A DNA stretch of 8,487 bases, from positions 1 to 8,487 of the forward strand of contig JAUWJJ010000035.1 of assembly GCA_030607765.1 (NCBI GenBank). The letters are read 5' to 3'. How positions within the stretch are numbered: the first letter of the stretch is position 1; each line of letters starts with the position of its first letter. The DNA is from Candidatus Aerophobota bacterium. Its GTDB lineage: Bacteria > Aerophobota > Aerophobia > Aerophobales > B3-G15. The translations under genes were made by a program, and so were the position numbers. Of this stretch, positions 1-6,581 are shown piece by piece. The notes beneath the pieces were generated by a model. That model was not told the DNA's origin and ran no database searches. It saw only the letters and a list, made by a program, of their open reading frames with translations.

Positions 1-1254
1 ATTTTTCTCACTTAATAAATCTTTAGAATTTTCAATCTCAAGGAGTCTCTTTTTCGTTATATGAATTGCATATCTTGATAAATCACAGCCTATCCAACGT
101 CTACCAAGTTTTTCTGCAACAGCTAAGGTTGTGCCTGAACCGCAGAAGAAATCAGCTACGAGATCGCCAGGATTGGAGGAGGCAAGGATGATGCGTTTTA
201 GAAGGGCTTCGGGTTTTTGGGTAGTAAAACTCATTCGTTCTGCAGGAGAAACTTCAGCTATACCACGAATATCATCCCATATATTGTCAACGTACACTTG
301 TTTGCCAAATAGATTTTCATTAAGTTTTTCAAGATAATATTTTATTCTTATTGTGCCTCTGTCAGCGGTTGCCTTGTTACCTTCAATAATGAGATTCCCA
401 CTGCGTGTAACAAATACTCTATTCTGTCTCGCAAGTTCTATAATCATAGCATCCGAATAAGTACCTCTATGAGATGTTGTAAAATATCCATTCTCGTCTT
501 TATTAAACAATTTTTTACATTCTTCTTTAGTGTATGTTTTATACCTTATTATAGGTTTATATTGTCCAGACCCCAAACTTTTTGTATAAACTAAGATGTA
601 ATCTGCGGTGTGCCCAAAAAATTCAGCTTGAGCTTTTCGTCCCCGTGAAACTTCTCTTTTCCATACAATATCTGCAACAAAATTCCCCCTCCCAAAGATC
701 TCATCCATCATTACCTTCACATAATGCCCTACATGCCAGTCTAAATGAACATAAATGCTTCCATTATCTGCTAATAATTCCTTCATTAAAATAAGCCTTT
801 CGTAAATCATTTTAAGATAAGAATCCCAGCCACTTCCCCAGGTATCTCGATAAGCTTTTTCCTCAAGAATGGAGTGCTCTTTGGTAACTTGTTTATTCTC
901 ATCACCAACTTGAATCCTAAACTTAAAGTCTGCACCGGTAGCAAATGGAGGGTCAATATAAATAAGATTTATCTTCCCAGCAAAGTTTTCCAATAGCGAT
1001 GACATAACTAATTTGTTATCTCCCCAGATGAGCTTATTTTCCCATCCCTCTTCAAAGGTGTTGCCTTCCTTTGCCTCATAAAAGTCAAAGAGAGAAAGCT
1101 GTTTTTCCTCCCTTTCTTTTCCAATTCTGGGTGCGTTTACCACCTCTACAATCTGAAAGGGAAGGCTTACTCTTTCAACTGGTTTTAATTTTCCTTCTTC
1201 ATCATACTTACTGGGCCAGACAAGCTCGGTTTTTTTGATATCAATTTTTGGCAT
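1..1254 (-). CDS. Beta-class site-specific DNA methyltransferase (type III Mod-like), 3' end cut by window edge
   Basis: Transfers a methyl group from S-adenosylmethionine to an exocyclic amino group of adenine (or N4 of cytosine) in a specific DNA site. 418 codons are visible without a stop. The catalytic motif IV, IDPPF, is at residues 100-104, preceded by the typical WGDNKLVMSSL context. The AdoMet-binding motif I, ADFFCGSGTT, is at 367-376, after TQKPE at 345-349. Catalytic motif before AdoMet motif is the beta-class order. Residues about 190-340 would hold the target-recognition region. The ATG at 1254-1252 has a perfect AGGAGG (1260-1265) five bases upstream. It follows the helicase-nuclease gene by 61 bp, probably on the same transcript. 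A restriction partner, if any, would lie beyond position 1. Family assignment is sure; base specificity and type III membership are inferred, and N4-cytosine activity is not excluded. Confidence 0.95.
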   Translation of the reverse strand, partial: MPKIDIKKTELVWPSKYDEEGKLKPVERVSLPFQIVEVVNAPRIGKEREEKQLSLFDFYEAKEGNTFEEGWENKLIWGDNKLVMSSLLENFAGKINLIYIDPPFATGADFKFRIQVGDENKQVTKEHSILEEKAYRDTWGSGWDSYLKMIYERLILMKELLADNGSIYVHLDWHVGHYVKVMMDEIFGRGNFVADIVWKREVSRGRKAQAEFFGHTADYILVYTKSLGSGQYKPIIRYKTYTKEECKKLFNKDENGYFTTSHRGTYSDAMIIELARQNRVFVTRSGNLIIEGNKATADRGTIRIKYYLEKLNENLFGKQVYVDNIWDDIRGIAEVSPAERMSFTTQKPEALLKRIILASSNPGDLVADFFCGSGTTLAVAEKLGRRWIGCDLSRYAIHITKKRLLEIENSKDLLSEKN

Positions 1255-1270
1255 CTAATCCTCCTTTTTA

Positions 1271-1309
1271 CGCAGGCTAAAGCTTACGGCTACCATAGGT
1301 TTCAACCTA
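1271..1309. repeat. Two tandem intergenic hairpins (REP-like)
   Basis: Between the helicase stop and the methyltransferase ribosome site lie two inverted repeats. The first, 1271-1288, has arms CGCAGGCT and AGCTTACG around AA; 6 of 8 positions pair perfectly, and in RNA one of the other two can form a G-U wobble. The second, 1296-1309, is a perfect TAGGTT/AACCTA stem with a 2-base loop. No U-tract follows on the minus strand, so they are unlikely to be terminators. They could be a decayed interspersed palindrome or hairpins affecting mRNA stability between two cotranscribed genes. That they are repeated elsewhere in the genome is a guess. Confidence 0.45.
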
Positions 1310-1315
1310 ATATAG

Positions 1316-4159
1316 CTATTTTAGTTTTATAACCCCTTGAGCTAAGCAATAAAACCTAAAATCACACTCCTTGCAAGTTTTATTCTCAGGCATAACTTTA
1401 ACATCAAATTTTTTTGCTCTAATCTTTGTCACAACTTCATCAAAATGTCTACCGGCTTCCTCAACTTTAGCCTCATCATATTTAAACTCCATTAAGGCAT
1501 TCCTTCTTTTCTCCTCGGAAGTCCAGTAAAGAAAAAGCTTTTCAGAATTTTTATTGTACCTTTCTTTCAATATATAAGCATAAAGACAAAGCTGTTTATA
1601 ATATCTTTCTATAATTGGATTATTTACATCTGGCTTTGGCTGAGTCTTAAAGTCTAAAACCTCTAACTTTTCATCTTTCCCCAGGAGAAGGTCTATTTTA
1701 CCGACAAGGATATACTCATCTTTTTCCACTGAAACATCAACTTCAGCTTCAATTATTCTATTTAAATTATTGTAGTTTTGCCCAAAATAGTTTAAAACCT
1801 GTTTTAGGGCAATCTCTTTTTGGGTCTTACCGAGAGGACGCATTCCAGAAGCTAAAAAAGCACGATAATTTTGCTCAAACCATTGCTCTATTCTGAGGAT
1901 ATCTATTTCTTTTAATCTTCCCTCCAGAGACCAACGATGAATATCCTCTATGGTCTGATGAACGAGAGACCCAAATAAAATTGCCCCAGCACGGGAAGGT
2001 GTAAATTGATATTCTCTGTAAAAAAGATACTGCTTAGGGCAGGTTTCATAGACATTTATGTGAGAGGTAAAACTGTAGGATTTTTTAGGAATAAACTGGG
2101 GTTTGGGGGTAAATTCCAGAGCCTTTAAAGTTTTCTTCTCTACATAAGGCCACTGGTCAAGGCCATCCCAGATGGAGGAAAAGTAAGATTTAGGCTCAGT
2201 TGATGTGGTAAGGACAAGGATTTTCTCTGCTCTGGAGAAGGCAACGTAAAAATGCCGCATCCTATCAAATTCTGTAATACGTTTCTCTGGTTCAAAAGTT
2301 CCACGAGGGCAAAAGGGAGATAGGTCTCTATCAACCTGCTTTCCAACTTTAAATATTTTGTTTAAAGATCCTACTACTATCACTGGAAACTCCAATCCTT
2401 TTGACTGATGGATGGTCATAATTTGAACATAACCTTTGGGAATAGGATTATCAGGGTCCTCGTATTCATCTATTCCCCCTTGAAGTAAGAAGTTAAAGAA
2501 ACTGTTAAAAAGATAAAACTTTATAATATCTTTGTTATTGAAGGTCACCAGGGAAATACGGTAGTAAATCTGAAAGGCATTGAGAAGTTTTGAAAAAATA
2601 GATAGGATTCTTGCTCTATTTTCTTCTTTTAGGAAATCGCAGAATGGTTTATAGGCAAGTAACTGATAAAAATAATCAATTACAGTGAGATTTAGCGACT
2701 TCCCTTTTCTTAAATTTGAGATTTGCTCAAATTTTCTCTTGATATAATTAGCCAATGGAGAATCAATATAGTTTTTGAGAAGAAGTAGGGTGATTTCAAC
2801 AAATTTTTTTAATTTATCATTGTCAGAATTTTTTAGCTCATCATAAAATCCAAAGATAACCGCATAACAGGCAAGCATTAATTTTATTTCCTGATTCTCA
2901 AAATAAGCCTTAGCACGAGGAGCAAAATAAGGAATGCCACAGTCTATAAGAGCATCAAGATAACTTTTACTGTATTTTAAGCGAATGCTACTCAGTAAAA
3001 GAGCTACTTGACTGTAATCTTGAATTATTTCATTTTTCTTTAAAAACTTAACCATACTTACTAAGCGCTGTGCCTCATCATTCCCATTTTCTCCCCAAAT
3101 ACAAAAAACAGCAGGATAATCGGTAAAATTTGTTTTTGGGTTGGGGAAGATTTTTTTGGAAAATCTAAAGGGAGTCCTGTTAGAAGGATTTGCCCAGTTA
3201 ATAGAGCCCATAAATTTATTATAGGCAGAGACAATGAATTTATGAGAACGATAATTAATGGTAAGCTTAATTTCTCTACAATGATTAAAATGAGTTTTAA
3301 ACTCAAGAATATTACGAACAGTTGCTCCTCTAAATCGATACAGAGCCTGATCTTCATCGCCTACGACACAGACATTATAATCAGGTTTTCCTAAAATCAG
3401 CATTATTTGTTCCTGGATATAATTGGTGTCTTGATATTCATCCACCATTATATATTTCACTTTTCCCTTGATTTTGGTGTACAGAGTAAGATCATTTAAT
3501 AAATCCAGGAATATCTTTTGAAGATTAGCAAAGTCAACTCTATTGGAATTATACATTGCTTTTCGATATCGCCGATAAATAGTAGCAAGTTCCTTTATAA
3601 ATAAGTCTGAAGATACCGAGAGTTTGTTAATACCTATTAACTCCTCAGTAATTTTGTTAAGATAAGGAATTAACCCTCTAATAGTAGTCCATTTTGTAGA
3701 CCAGCGATTGAGAAATTTATCATTACAGGACTTGCCAACTATTTCATTAAAATTCTCATAAAGAAAGAAGTATTGGGTAAGTTCATCTAAAATAACATAG
3801 TTATTCTTTAAAGGAGTGTGCTGGATGTATTTGTCTATAAAGTCACTACAGATACTATGAATAGTGCCAATTTTAAGCTCGTGTAGTTGACCTTTATATC
3901 CTAATTTTCTTGCTATTTGACTTATTCGGTCTCTAAGTTCAAATGATGCTTTTTCAGTAAAGGTAGTTAAGATAATTTCAGAGGGAACTGCTTTTCCTGA
4001 GAGAAGTAGATAAAGTGTTCTTAAAACAAGAACAAGTGTTTTACCTGTCCCCGGTCCAGCAATTATTAAAACAGGACCATCTGCTTCAGTAATTGCCTTT
4101 AATTGAGCATCATTTAAATCAGGGAAGTGCTCCTTAATTAACTCAATTACTTTATTCAT
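1316..4159 (-). CDS. UvrD/AddA-like superfamily 1 helicase fused to an Fe-S PD-(D/E)XK nuclease
   Basis: A 947-residue ATP-dependent DNA translocase joined to a nuclease. SF1A helicase motifs appear in order: Q-motif LNDAQLKAI at 15-23, Walker A GPGTGKT at 35-41, motif Ia TTFTEKAS at 65-72, GTIHS at 98-102, motif II VDEYQDT at 239-245, motif III VGDEDQALYRFRG at 266-278, motif IV INYRS at 301-305, motif V MTIHQSKGLEFPVIVVGS at 581-598 and motif VI YVAFSRAEK at 638-646. The C-terminal third is a RecB/Cas4-type nuclease: H734, D823 in GKID, D836-F-K838, Q856 and Y860. Cysteines at 707 and at 929, 932, 938 (CX2CX5C) match the AddB/Cas4 iron-sulfur cluster ligands. At 947 residues it is shorter than AddA or RecB, so it may act as a single chain. 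Its ATG overlaps the radC stop (ATGA), implying translational coupling. Likely roles are end resection, repair, or degradation of invading DNA; the choice between them is open. Confidence 0.93.
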   Translation of the reverse strand: MNKVIELIKEHFPDLNDAQLKAITEADGPVLIIAGPGTGKTLVLVLRTLYLLLSGKAVPSEIILTTFTEKASFELRDRISQIARKLGYKGQLHELKIGTIHSICSDFIDKYIQHTPLKNNYVILDELTQYFFLYENFNEIVGKSCNDKFLNRWSTKWTTIRGLIPYLNKITEELIGINKLSVSSDLFIKELATIYRRYRKAMYNSNRVDFANLQKIFLDLLNDLTLYTKIKGKVKYIMVDEYQDTNYIQEQIMLILGKPDYNVCVVGDEDQALYRFRGATVRNILEFKTHFNHCREIKLTINYRSHKFIVSAYNKFMGSINWANPSNRTPFRFSKKIFPNPKTNFTDYPAVFCIWGENGNDEAQRLVSMVKFLKKNEIIQDYSQVALLLSSIRLKYSKSYLDALIDCGIPYFAPRAKAYFENQEIKLMLACYAVIFGFYDELKNSDNDKLKKFVEITLLLLKNYIDSPLANYIKRKFEQISNLRKGKSLNLTVIDYFYQLLAYKPFCDFLKEENRARILSIFSKLLNAFQIYYRISLVTFNNKDIIKFYLFNSFFNFLLQGGIDEYEDPDNPIPKGYVQIMTIHQSKGLEFPVIVVGSLNKIFKVGKQVDRDLSPFCPRGTFEPEKRITEFDRMRHFYVAFSRAEKILVLTTSTEPKSYFSSIWDGLDQWPYVEKKTLKALEFTPKPQFIPKKSYSFTSHINVYETCPKQYLFYREYQFTPSRAGAILFGSLVHQTIEDIHRWSLEGRLKEIDILRIEQWFEQNYRAFLASGMRPLGKTQKEIALKQVLNYFGQNYNNLNRIIEAEVDVSVEKDEYILVGKIDLLLGKDEKLEVLDFKTQPKPDVNNPIIERYYKQLCLYAYILKERYNKNSEKLFLYWTSEEKRRNALMEFKYDEAKVEEAGRHFDEVVTKIRAKKFDVKVMPENKTCKECDFRFYCLAQGVIKLK

Positions 4160-4860
4160 AAAAGTTTTTTCTCTCGAAAGCTAAAATAATTACTTGGAGT
4201 TACAATTATGTGGTCATAAACCATAATTTCAAGTGCCTTAGCAGCTAAATCGAGAGCTTTGGTTAAATTAATATCATATTCAGAAGGTTGCGGGTCACCA
4301 TCAGGATGATTATGAGTAAAGACTAATGCGCAGGCCTTTTTCTTTAAAGCCATTTCCATTACTTTTCTTGGATAAACTGTGGTTCTATCAATAGTGCCTT
4401 TTGAGACAGTATCATCATCAATAATAGAAAACTTGCTGTTAAGGTAAATTACTCTGAATTCCTCATCTTTTTTATCACCTATCTTTTTAATGCAGTAGTT
4501 GATGAGCTCTTTTGGCGTCTTTGAGATAGGGCTCTTTTTTGCTTTTTCCATCTGATAAAGAGCACCTACATCTTTAATAAAAGTAATAAGTTCAACGGCT
4601 TTATCTTTAACATAGGGAAAGGTCTTTAGCTCTTCAGGGGACGCTTCAAAAATACCTTTGATGGATCCAAATTTTTCAAGCATATCCTTAGCTACTGGTT
4701 TTGTATCCCTCCAAGGAATGGAAAAAGTTAGAAGCAGTTCTACGACTTCATAGTTTTGTAGGCTTTCAATTCCATGTTTCATAAACCTTTCTCTCAATCT
4801 TTTTCTATGCTTTAAGTAATGAGGTTTTACCGAATGTTTAGATTTTTTGCCAGTTACCAT
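4156..4860 (-). CDS. radC: RadC family protein (UPF0758, JAMM domain)
   Basis: A 234-residue full-length RadC-type protein. The N-terminal part (about 14-100) is the helix-hairpin-helix-like domain, recognised by HRKRLRERFMKHG and the segment around PVAKDMLEKFGS. The C-terminal part is the JAB1/MPN metal-binding fold with an intact JAMM signature: H183, H185, P186, DGDP 187-190, S193 and D196. Despite the historical name, RadC proteins have no firmly established biochemical role; family members are frequent in mobile and defence regions. The ATG at 4860-4858 has only a weak ribosome site and an in-frame stop lies just upstream, so no earlier start exists. Translation probably depends on the small reading frame that ends across its start codon. 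Its stop overlaps the helicase ATG by four bases, tying the two products together. Confidence 0.94.
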   Translation of the reverse strand: MVTGKKSKHSVKPHYLKHRKRLRERFMKHGIESLQNYEVVELLLTFSIPWRDTKPVAKDMLEKFGSIKGIFEASPEELKTFPYVKDKAVELITFIKDVGALYQMEKAKKSPISKTPKELINYCIKKIGDKKDEEFRVIYLNSKFSIIDDDTVSKGTIDRTTVYPRKVMEMALKKKACALVFTHNHPDGDPQPSEYDINLTKALDLAAKALEIMVYDHIIVTPSNYFSFREKKLL

Positions 4861-4946
4861 AAGATTTTATCTTTCAATCTTTGAATAAATCTCGATTTTG
4901 GCCATCTACCATTTTTTTCTCTTAGTTTTGATTCCTTATTTTTCAT
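4854..4946 (-). CDS. Possible 30-residue basic small protein coupled between nucleotidyltransferase and radC
   Basis: An ATG inside the last codons of the nucleotidyltransferase gene opens a 30-codon frame (begins MKNKESKLREKNGR, ends DKILW) that stops across the radC start codon. It fills the whole gap between the two genes. A good Shine-Dalgarno-like GGGAGAA lies seven bases before the ATG. The product is strongly basic (Lys/Arg rich) with a predicted helical tail. I recognise no family. It may be a real small gene, a device that couples translation into radC (whose own ribosome site is weak), or the stub of a lost partner gene such as a HEPN protein. The placement and ribosome site are seen; function is unknown. 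Confidence 0.42.
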   Translation of the reverse strand: MKNKESKLREKNGRWPKSRFIQRLKDKILW

Positions 4947-5229
4947 AAAGTACTTCTCCCTTTGATAAGATTTCTTTAAAAAACTGATCGCCCATTTCAA
5001 TTCGTTGCCTTATCTCTTCAGGTGTAAGCACAAAAGGTGAGAGATCTACCCTTTTTATATCTAAAATTTTATATATTTGGGTAATCCTGTCTACGAGCCT
5101 ATCCTTTGTATTCTTTATAATCAATAAATCGATATCGCTACCTCTTGTGGGATGCCCGGATGCATACGAACCAAAAAGAATAATTTTCTCAGGATAATAA
5201 TCCTCCTTGATCTTTGTTGCTATCTGCAA
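4936..5229 (-). CDS. Minimal nucleotidyltransferase (MNT/MntA-like, toxin-antitoxin type)
   Basis: A 97-residue DNA polymerase beta-type nucleotidyltransferase domain protein. The signature ILFGSYASG is at 17-25, with the metal-binding pair D32-x-D34 in RGSDIDLLII and a third acidic residue at D62 in KRVDL, so the active site appears complete. Such proteins usually pair with HEPN toxins and add AMP to them; no HEPN gene is seen on either side. The start is uncertain. This frame uses TTG at 5229-5227. Extending upstream gives ELI and then an in-frame TGA at 5241-5239. Beyond the TGA the frame continues to ATG 5262, which has AGGAAAGGGG upstream. Either TTG is the true start, perhaps by reinitiation after the upstream stop two bases away, or codon 8 of a longer gene has been mutated to a stop. 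The domain itself is unbroken. Confidence 0.78.
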   Translation of the reverse strand: MQIATKIKEDYYPEKIILFGSYASGHPTRGSDIDLLIIKNTKDRLVDRITQIYKILDIKRVDLSPFVLTPEEIRQRIEMGDQFFKEILSKGEVLYEK

Positions 5230-5231
5230 TA

Positions 5232-5726
5232 TCAGTTCTCACATTTTCCCATCTTTTGCCATATAAATAGCCCCTTTCCTATAATTGGTGGTTTAACAAT
5301 ATTTCAATAGCGAAAGAAATCATCCAAAGTTGTCTAAAGATCGTCTGCTTTGGGAAATTTGTCAGAAGGAATTGGTATTGCCCACTTATCCATAAAGCCT
5401 TCTACATATAGGTGTAAATGAGGACATTGTATAGTCTGTCTATTATATGGAGCAAGATAAGAAATTGGTACAGAAGTTACTTCTGGATTTGGTACGTGGT
5501 TGTCCGTCAACATCAAGTCGCACAAGAATAATTATTCCTTGATAGCGTTCCTGGTAAGTACATTTAGTAAGTCTAATTCTTCCTCTTCTGTTTATACATC
5601 TATTAAAAAGGATTCTCTCTCGTCAATTGAAGCAATTGGTATAGTTAAACTTTCTCCAGAGTAGGGGAAATCGTAATATTCTTCTGTAGTTCTTTTCTTT
5701 TGCATTTCGGATTCTTTGTGAGCCAT
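5232..5726 (-). pseudogene. Broken DUF6978-like gene (two frameshifts, two stops)
   Basis: Three reading frames together spell one protein resembling the uncharacterised DUF6978 family. Frame one runs from ATG 5726 through the segment around SLTIPIAS and FLIDV to a TAA at 5594-5592. Frame two resumes at about 5592 with NRRGRIRLTKCTYQ and IIILVRLDVDGQP. Frame three takes over near 5498 with QCPHLHLYVEGFMDKWAIPIP, the most recognisable motif of the family. It then meets TAG at 5336-5334 and TGA at 5306-5304, before the family-like ending DDFFRY(stop)NIVKPP and GLF. The first shift corresponds to one base lost (or two gained), the second to one gained (or two lost). With four lesions it cannot make the full protein. 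It sits between the 161-residue gene and the nucleotidyltransferase. The family name is from memory of the motif; decay is seen directly. Confidence 0.8.
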
Positions 5727-5752
5727 TATGCTGTGCTTTCCCTTCTCTTGAA

Positions 5753-6238
5753 TTATCTATTAAAGCAATCAATTATTGTTTTTAAGTGAATCAATATAAA
5801 TCCCTTACTTTCATCTCTTATTACACAACCCTCCTCTGGCTCTTCCGTTAGGGCTTCCACAACATATCTTAAAACTTCTGGTTGAGGATAGTTGCCAATT
5901 GCTTGTCTAAGGATATCCATAAAACCAGTTTCTGACTCACCCACAAGAGACTCTACCATTTCCATATTTGCCTTTTCTGCCTCATCTAAGGTGTCTCCTG
6001 TAACTTTAGTTAGTGGTTTGCTTCCCTGTGACATTATCTGCCAGACTACTACTCCTAAATATAGTAGCTGCTCTTTCTCATCCTGGTTGAAGGTTTCATG
6101 TTCTACTGCTAAAAGATAGGCAAGAACAAAGGGCTGCTTTTCTCGCATAACGTTAATTAGCCTGGGAATCTCTTGCAAAGGCATTATACTCCTCTTCTTC
6201 CATGTTCTTTCAACAACTTCCAAAGGTATAGGGTCCAT
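5753..6238 (-). CDS. Uncharacterised 161-residue helical protein
   Basis: A soluble protein without signal peptide or membrane segment, predicted mostly helical and acidic in the middle. Recognisable blocks are QPFVLAYLLAVEHETFNQDE, LLYLGVVVWQIMSQG, the acidic stretch from about residue 75 to 100, and the C-terminal EVLRYVVEALTEEPEEG followed by FILIHLKTIIDCFNR. I believe similar proteins exist as conserved hypotheticals in other environmental bacteria, but I know no function. The start is taken as ATG 6238-6236 because AAGGAG (6245-6250) lies six bases before it; an ATG 18 bases further upstream would place this ribosome site inside the coding region. It is the first intact gene after a good promoter and could be regulated by the palindromes there. 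Confidence 0.85.
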   Translation of the reverse strand: MDPIPLEVVERTWKKRSIMPLQEIPRLINVMREKQPFVLAYLLAVEHETFNQDEKEQLLYLGVVVWQIMSQGSKPLTKVTGDTLDEAEKANMEMVESLVGESETGFMDILRQAIGNYPQPEVLRYVVEALTEEPEEGCVIRDESKGFILIHLKTIIDCFNR

Positions 6239-6244
6239 TATATA

Positions 6245-6250
6245 CTCCTT
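6245..6250 (-). promoter_or_regulatory. Ribosome binding site that fixes the start of the 161-residue gene
   Basis: AAGGAG followed by TATATA and ATG. It decides for ATG 6238 over the in-frame ATG at 6256, which has no comparable site before it. Confidence 0.8.
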
Positions 6251-6295
6251 TTGCAAGATTTTCCATAGCAGATATCCGGGCCTGAGAAGATATGC

Positions 6296-6322
6296 TTAAG
6301 AAATTTCTTCTCTTTTTTTCAT
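6296..6322 (-). other. Possible 8-codon upstream reading frame in the leader
   Basis: Within the roughly 150-base leader between the second promoter and the 161-residue gene, ATG 6322 opens an 8-codon frame (MKKREEIS, then TAA), with AGAGGT about ten bases upstream. The following bases can form a 7-bp stem (GAGAAGA/TCTTCTC, about 6285-6313) overlapping the frame. It could be a leader peptide, but it is short and may be chance. Confidence 0.2.
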
Positions 6323-6361
6323 AATCTATTACCTCTATATTGTTATCTCTTATTTAGAATG

Positions 6362-6393
6362 AATTAACTTGTTAATTTATATATCAATTTGAT
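6362..6393. promoter_or_regulatory. Two palindromes at the transcription start, operator candidates
   Basis: The palindrome at 6362-6377 has arms AATTAAC and GTTAATT around TT, all 7 bp matching. A second at 6383-6393 has ATCAA/TTGAT arms around one base. They lie from about the expected transcription start of the adjacent promoter to about 30 bases downstream, a usual repressor site position. The region is very AT-rich, which raises the chance of accidental palindromes. Confidence 0.4.
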
Positions 6394-6397
6394 TATC

Positions 6398-6425
6398 ATT
6401 ATAATAGCTTAAAATGAGAAGTCAA
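6398..6425 (-). promoter_or_regulatory. Sigma70-type promoter for the downstream cluster
   Basis: On the minus strand TTGACT (6425-6420) and TATAAT (6403-6398) are separated by 16 bp; start expected near 6391. It points at the 161-residue gene and, with no clear terminator after it, possibly all genes down to the methyltransferase. The -10 is consensus and the -35 has five of six consensus bases. Confidence 0.7.
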
Positions 6426-6568
6426 AAATATAAGAGTTGATGAAATTGTAAGTATTTAATATAATCTACAGGAATGATGAATCCTGCTGCTCCTGTAACC
6501 CCAGCAAACAAATCTCCTCCTCTGACTACCATAGTGGCCAGTCCTTTATCAGTAATGCAAACAAAGTA
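6422..6568 (-). pseudogene. Possible C-terminal gene remnant
   Basis: In the otherwise empty stretch after the TPR gene, a 48-codon open frame reads like real protein: YFVCITDKGLATMVV, then GGDLFAGVTGAAGFIIPVDY. There is no start with a ribosome site at its head, and a stop (TAA 6571-6569) precedes it. The ending GFIIPVDYIKYL is reminiscent of the last strand of trypsin-like/HtrA-type peptidases, but the catalytic GNSGG motif is absent and the likeness is weak. It overlaps the -35 box of the second promoter. I treat it as a fragment of a deleted gene, with low certainty. Confidence 0.3.
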
Positions 6569-6581
6569 TTATGAAAGTTTT

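Noticed and set aside
131..794. Plus-strand open stretches (131-337 and 582-794)
   Set aside because: They lie opposite the methyltransferase, whose minus-strand frame has all catalytic motifs; their products show no family features.
2140..3357. Minus-strand open stretches at 2140-2346 and 3061-3357 inside the helicase gene
   Set aside because: Out-of-frame shadows of an unbroken 947-codon gene with all motifs in order.
5304..5306. TGA at a position where relatives appear to have cysteine, suggesting selenocysteine or recoded TGA
   Set aside because: The same gene has two frameshifts and a TAG, and radC ends in a normal TGA overlapping the next start; decay explains it better.
5334..5525. 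63-codon frame as an independent gene
   Set aside because: It is the third segment of the DUF6978-like pseudogene; the rest of the protein continues in other frames on both sides.
5892..6119. 75-codon plus-strand frame opposite the 161-residue gene
   Set aside because: The minus frame has a strong ribosome site and promoter; the plus frame has neither and its Ser-rich product is typical of antisense reading.
6298..6309. Palindrome AAGAAATTTCTT followed by a T-run on the plus strand, as a terminator
   Set aside because: Pure AT-rich stem and no plus-strand gene to terminate.
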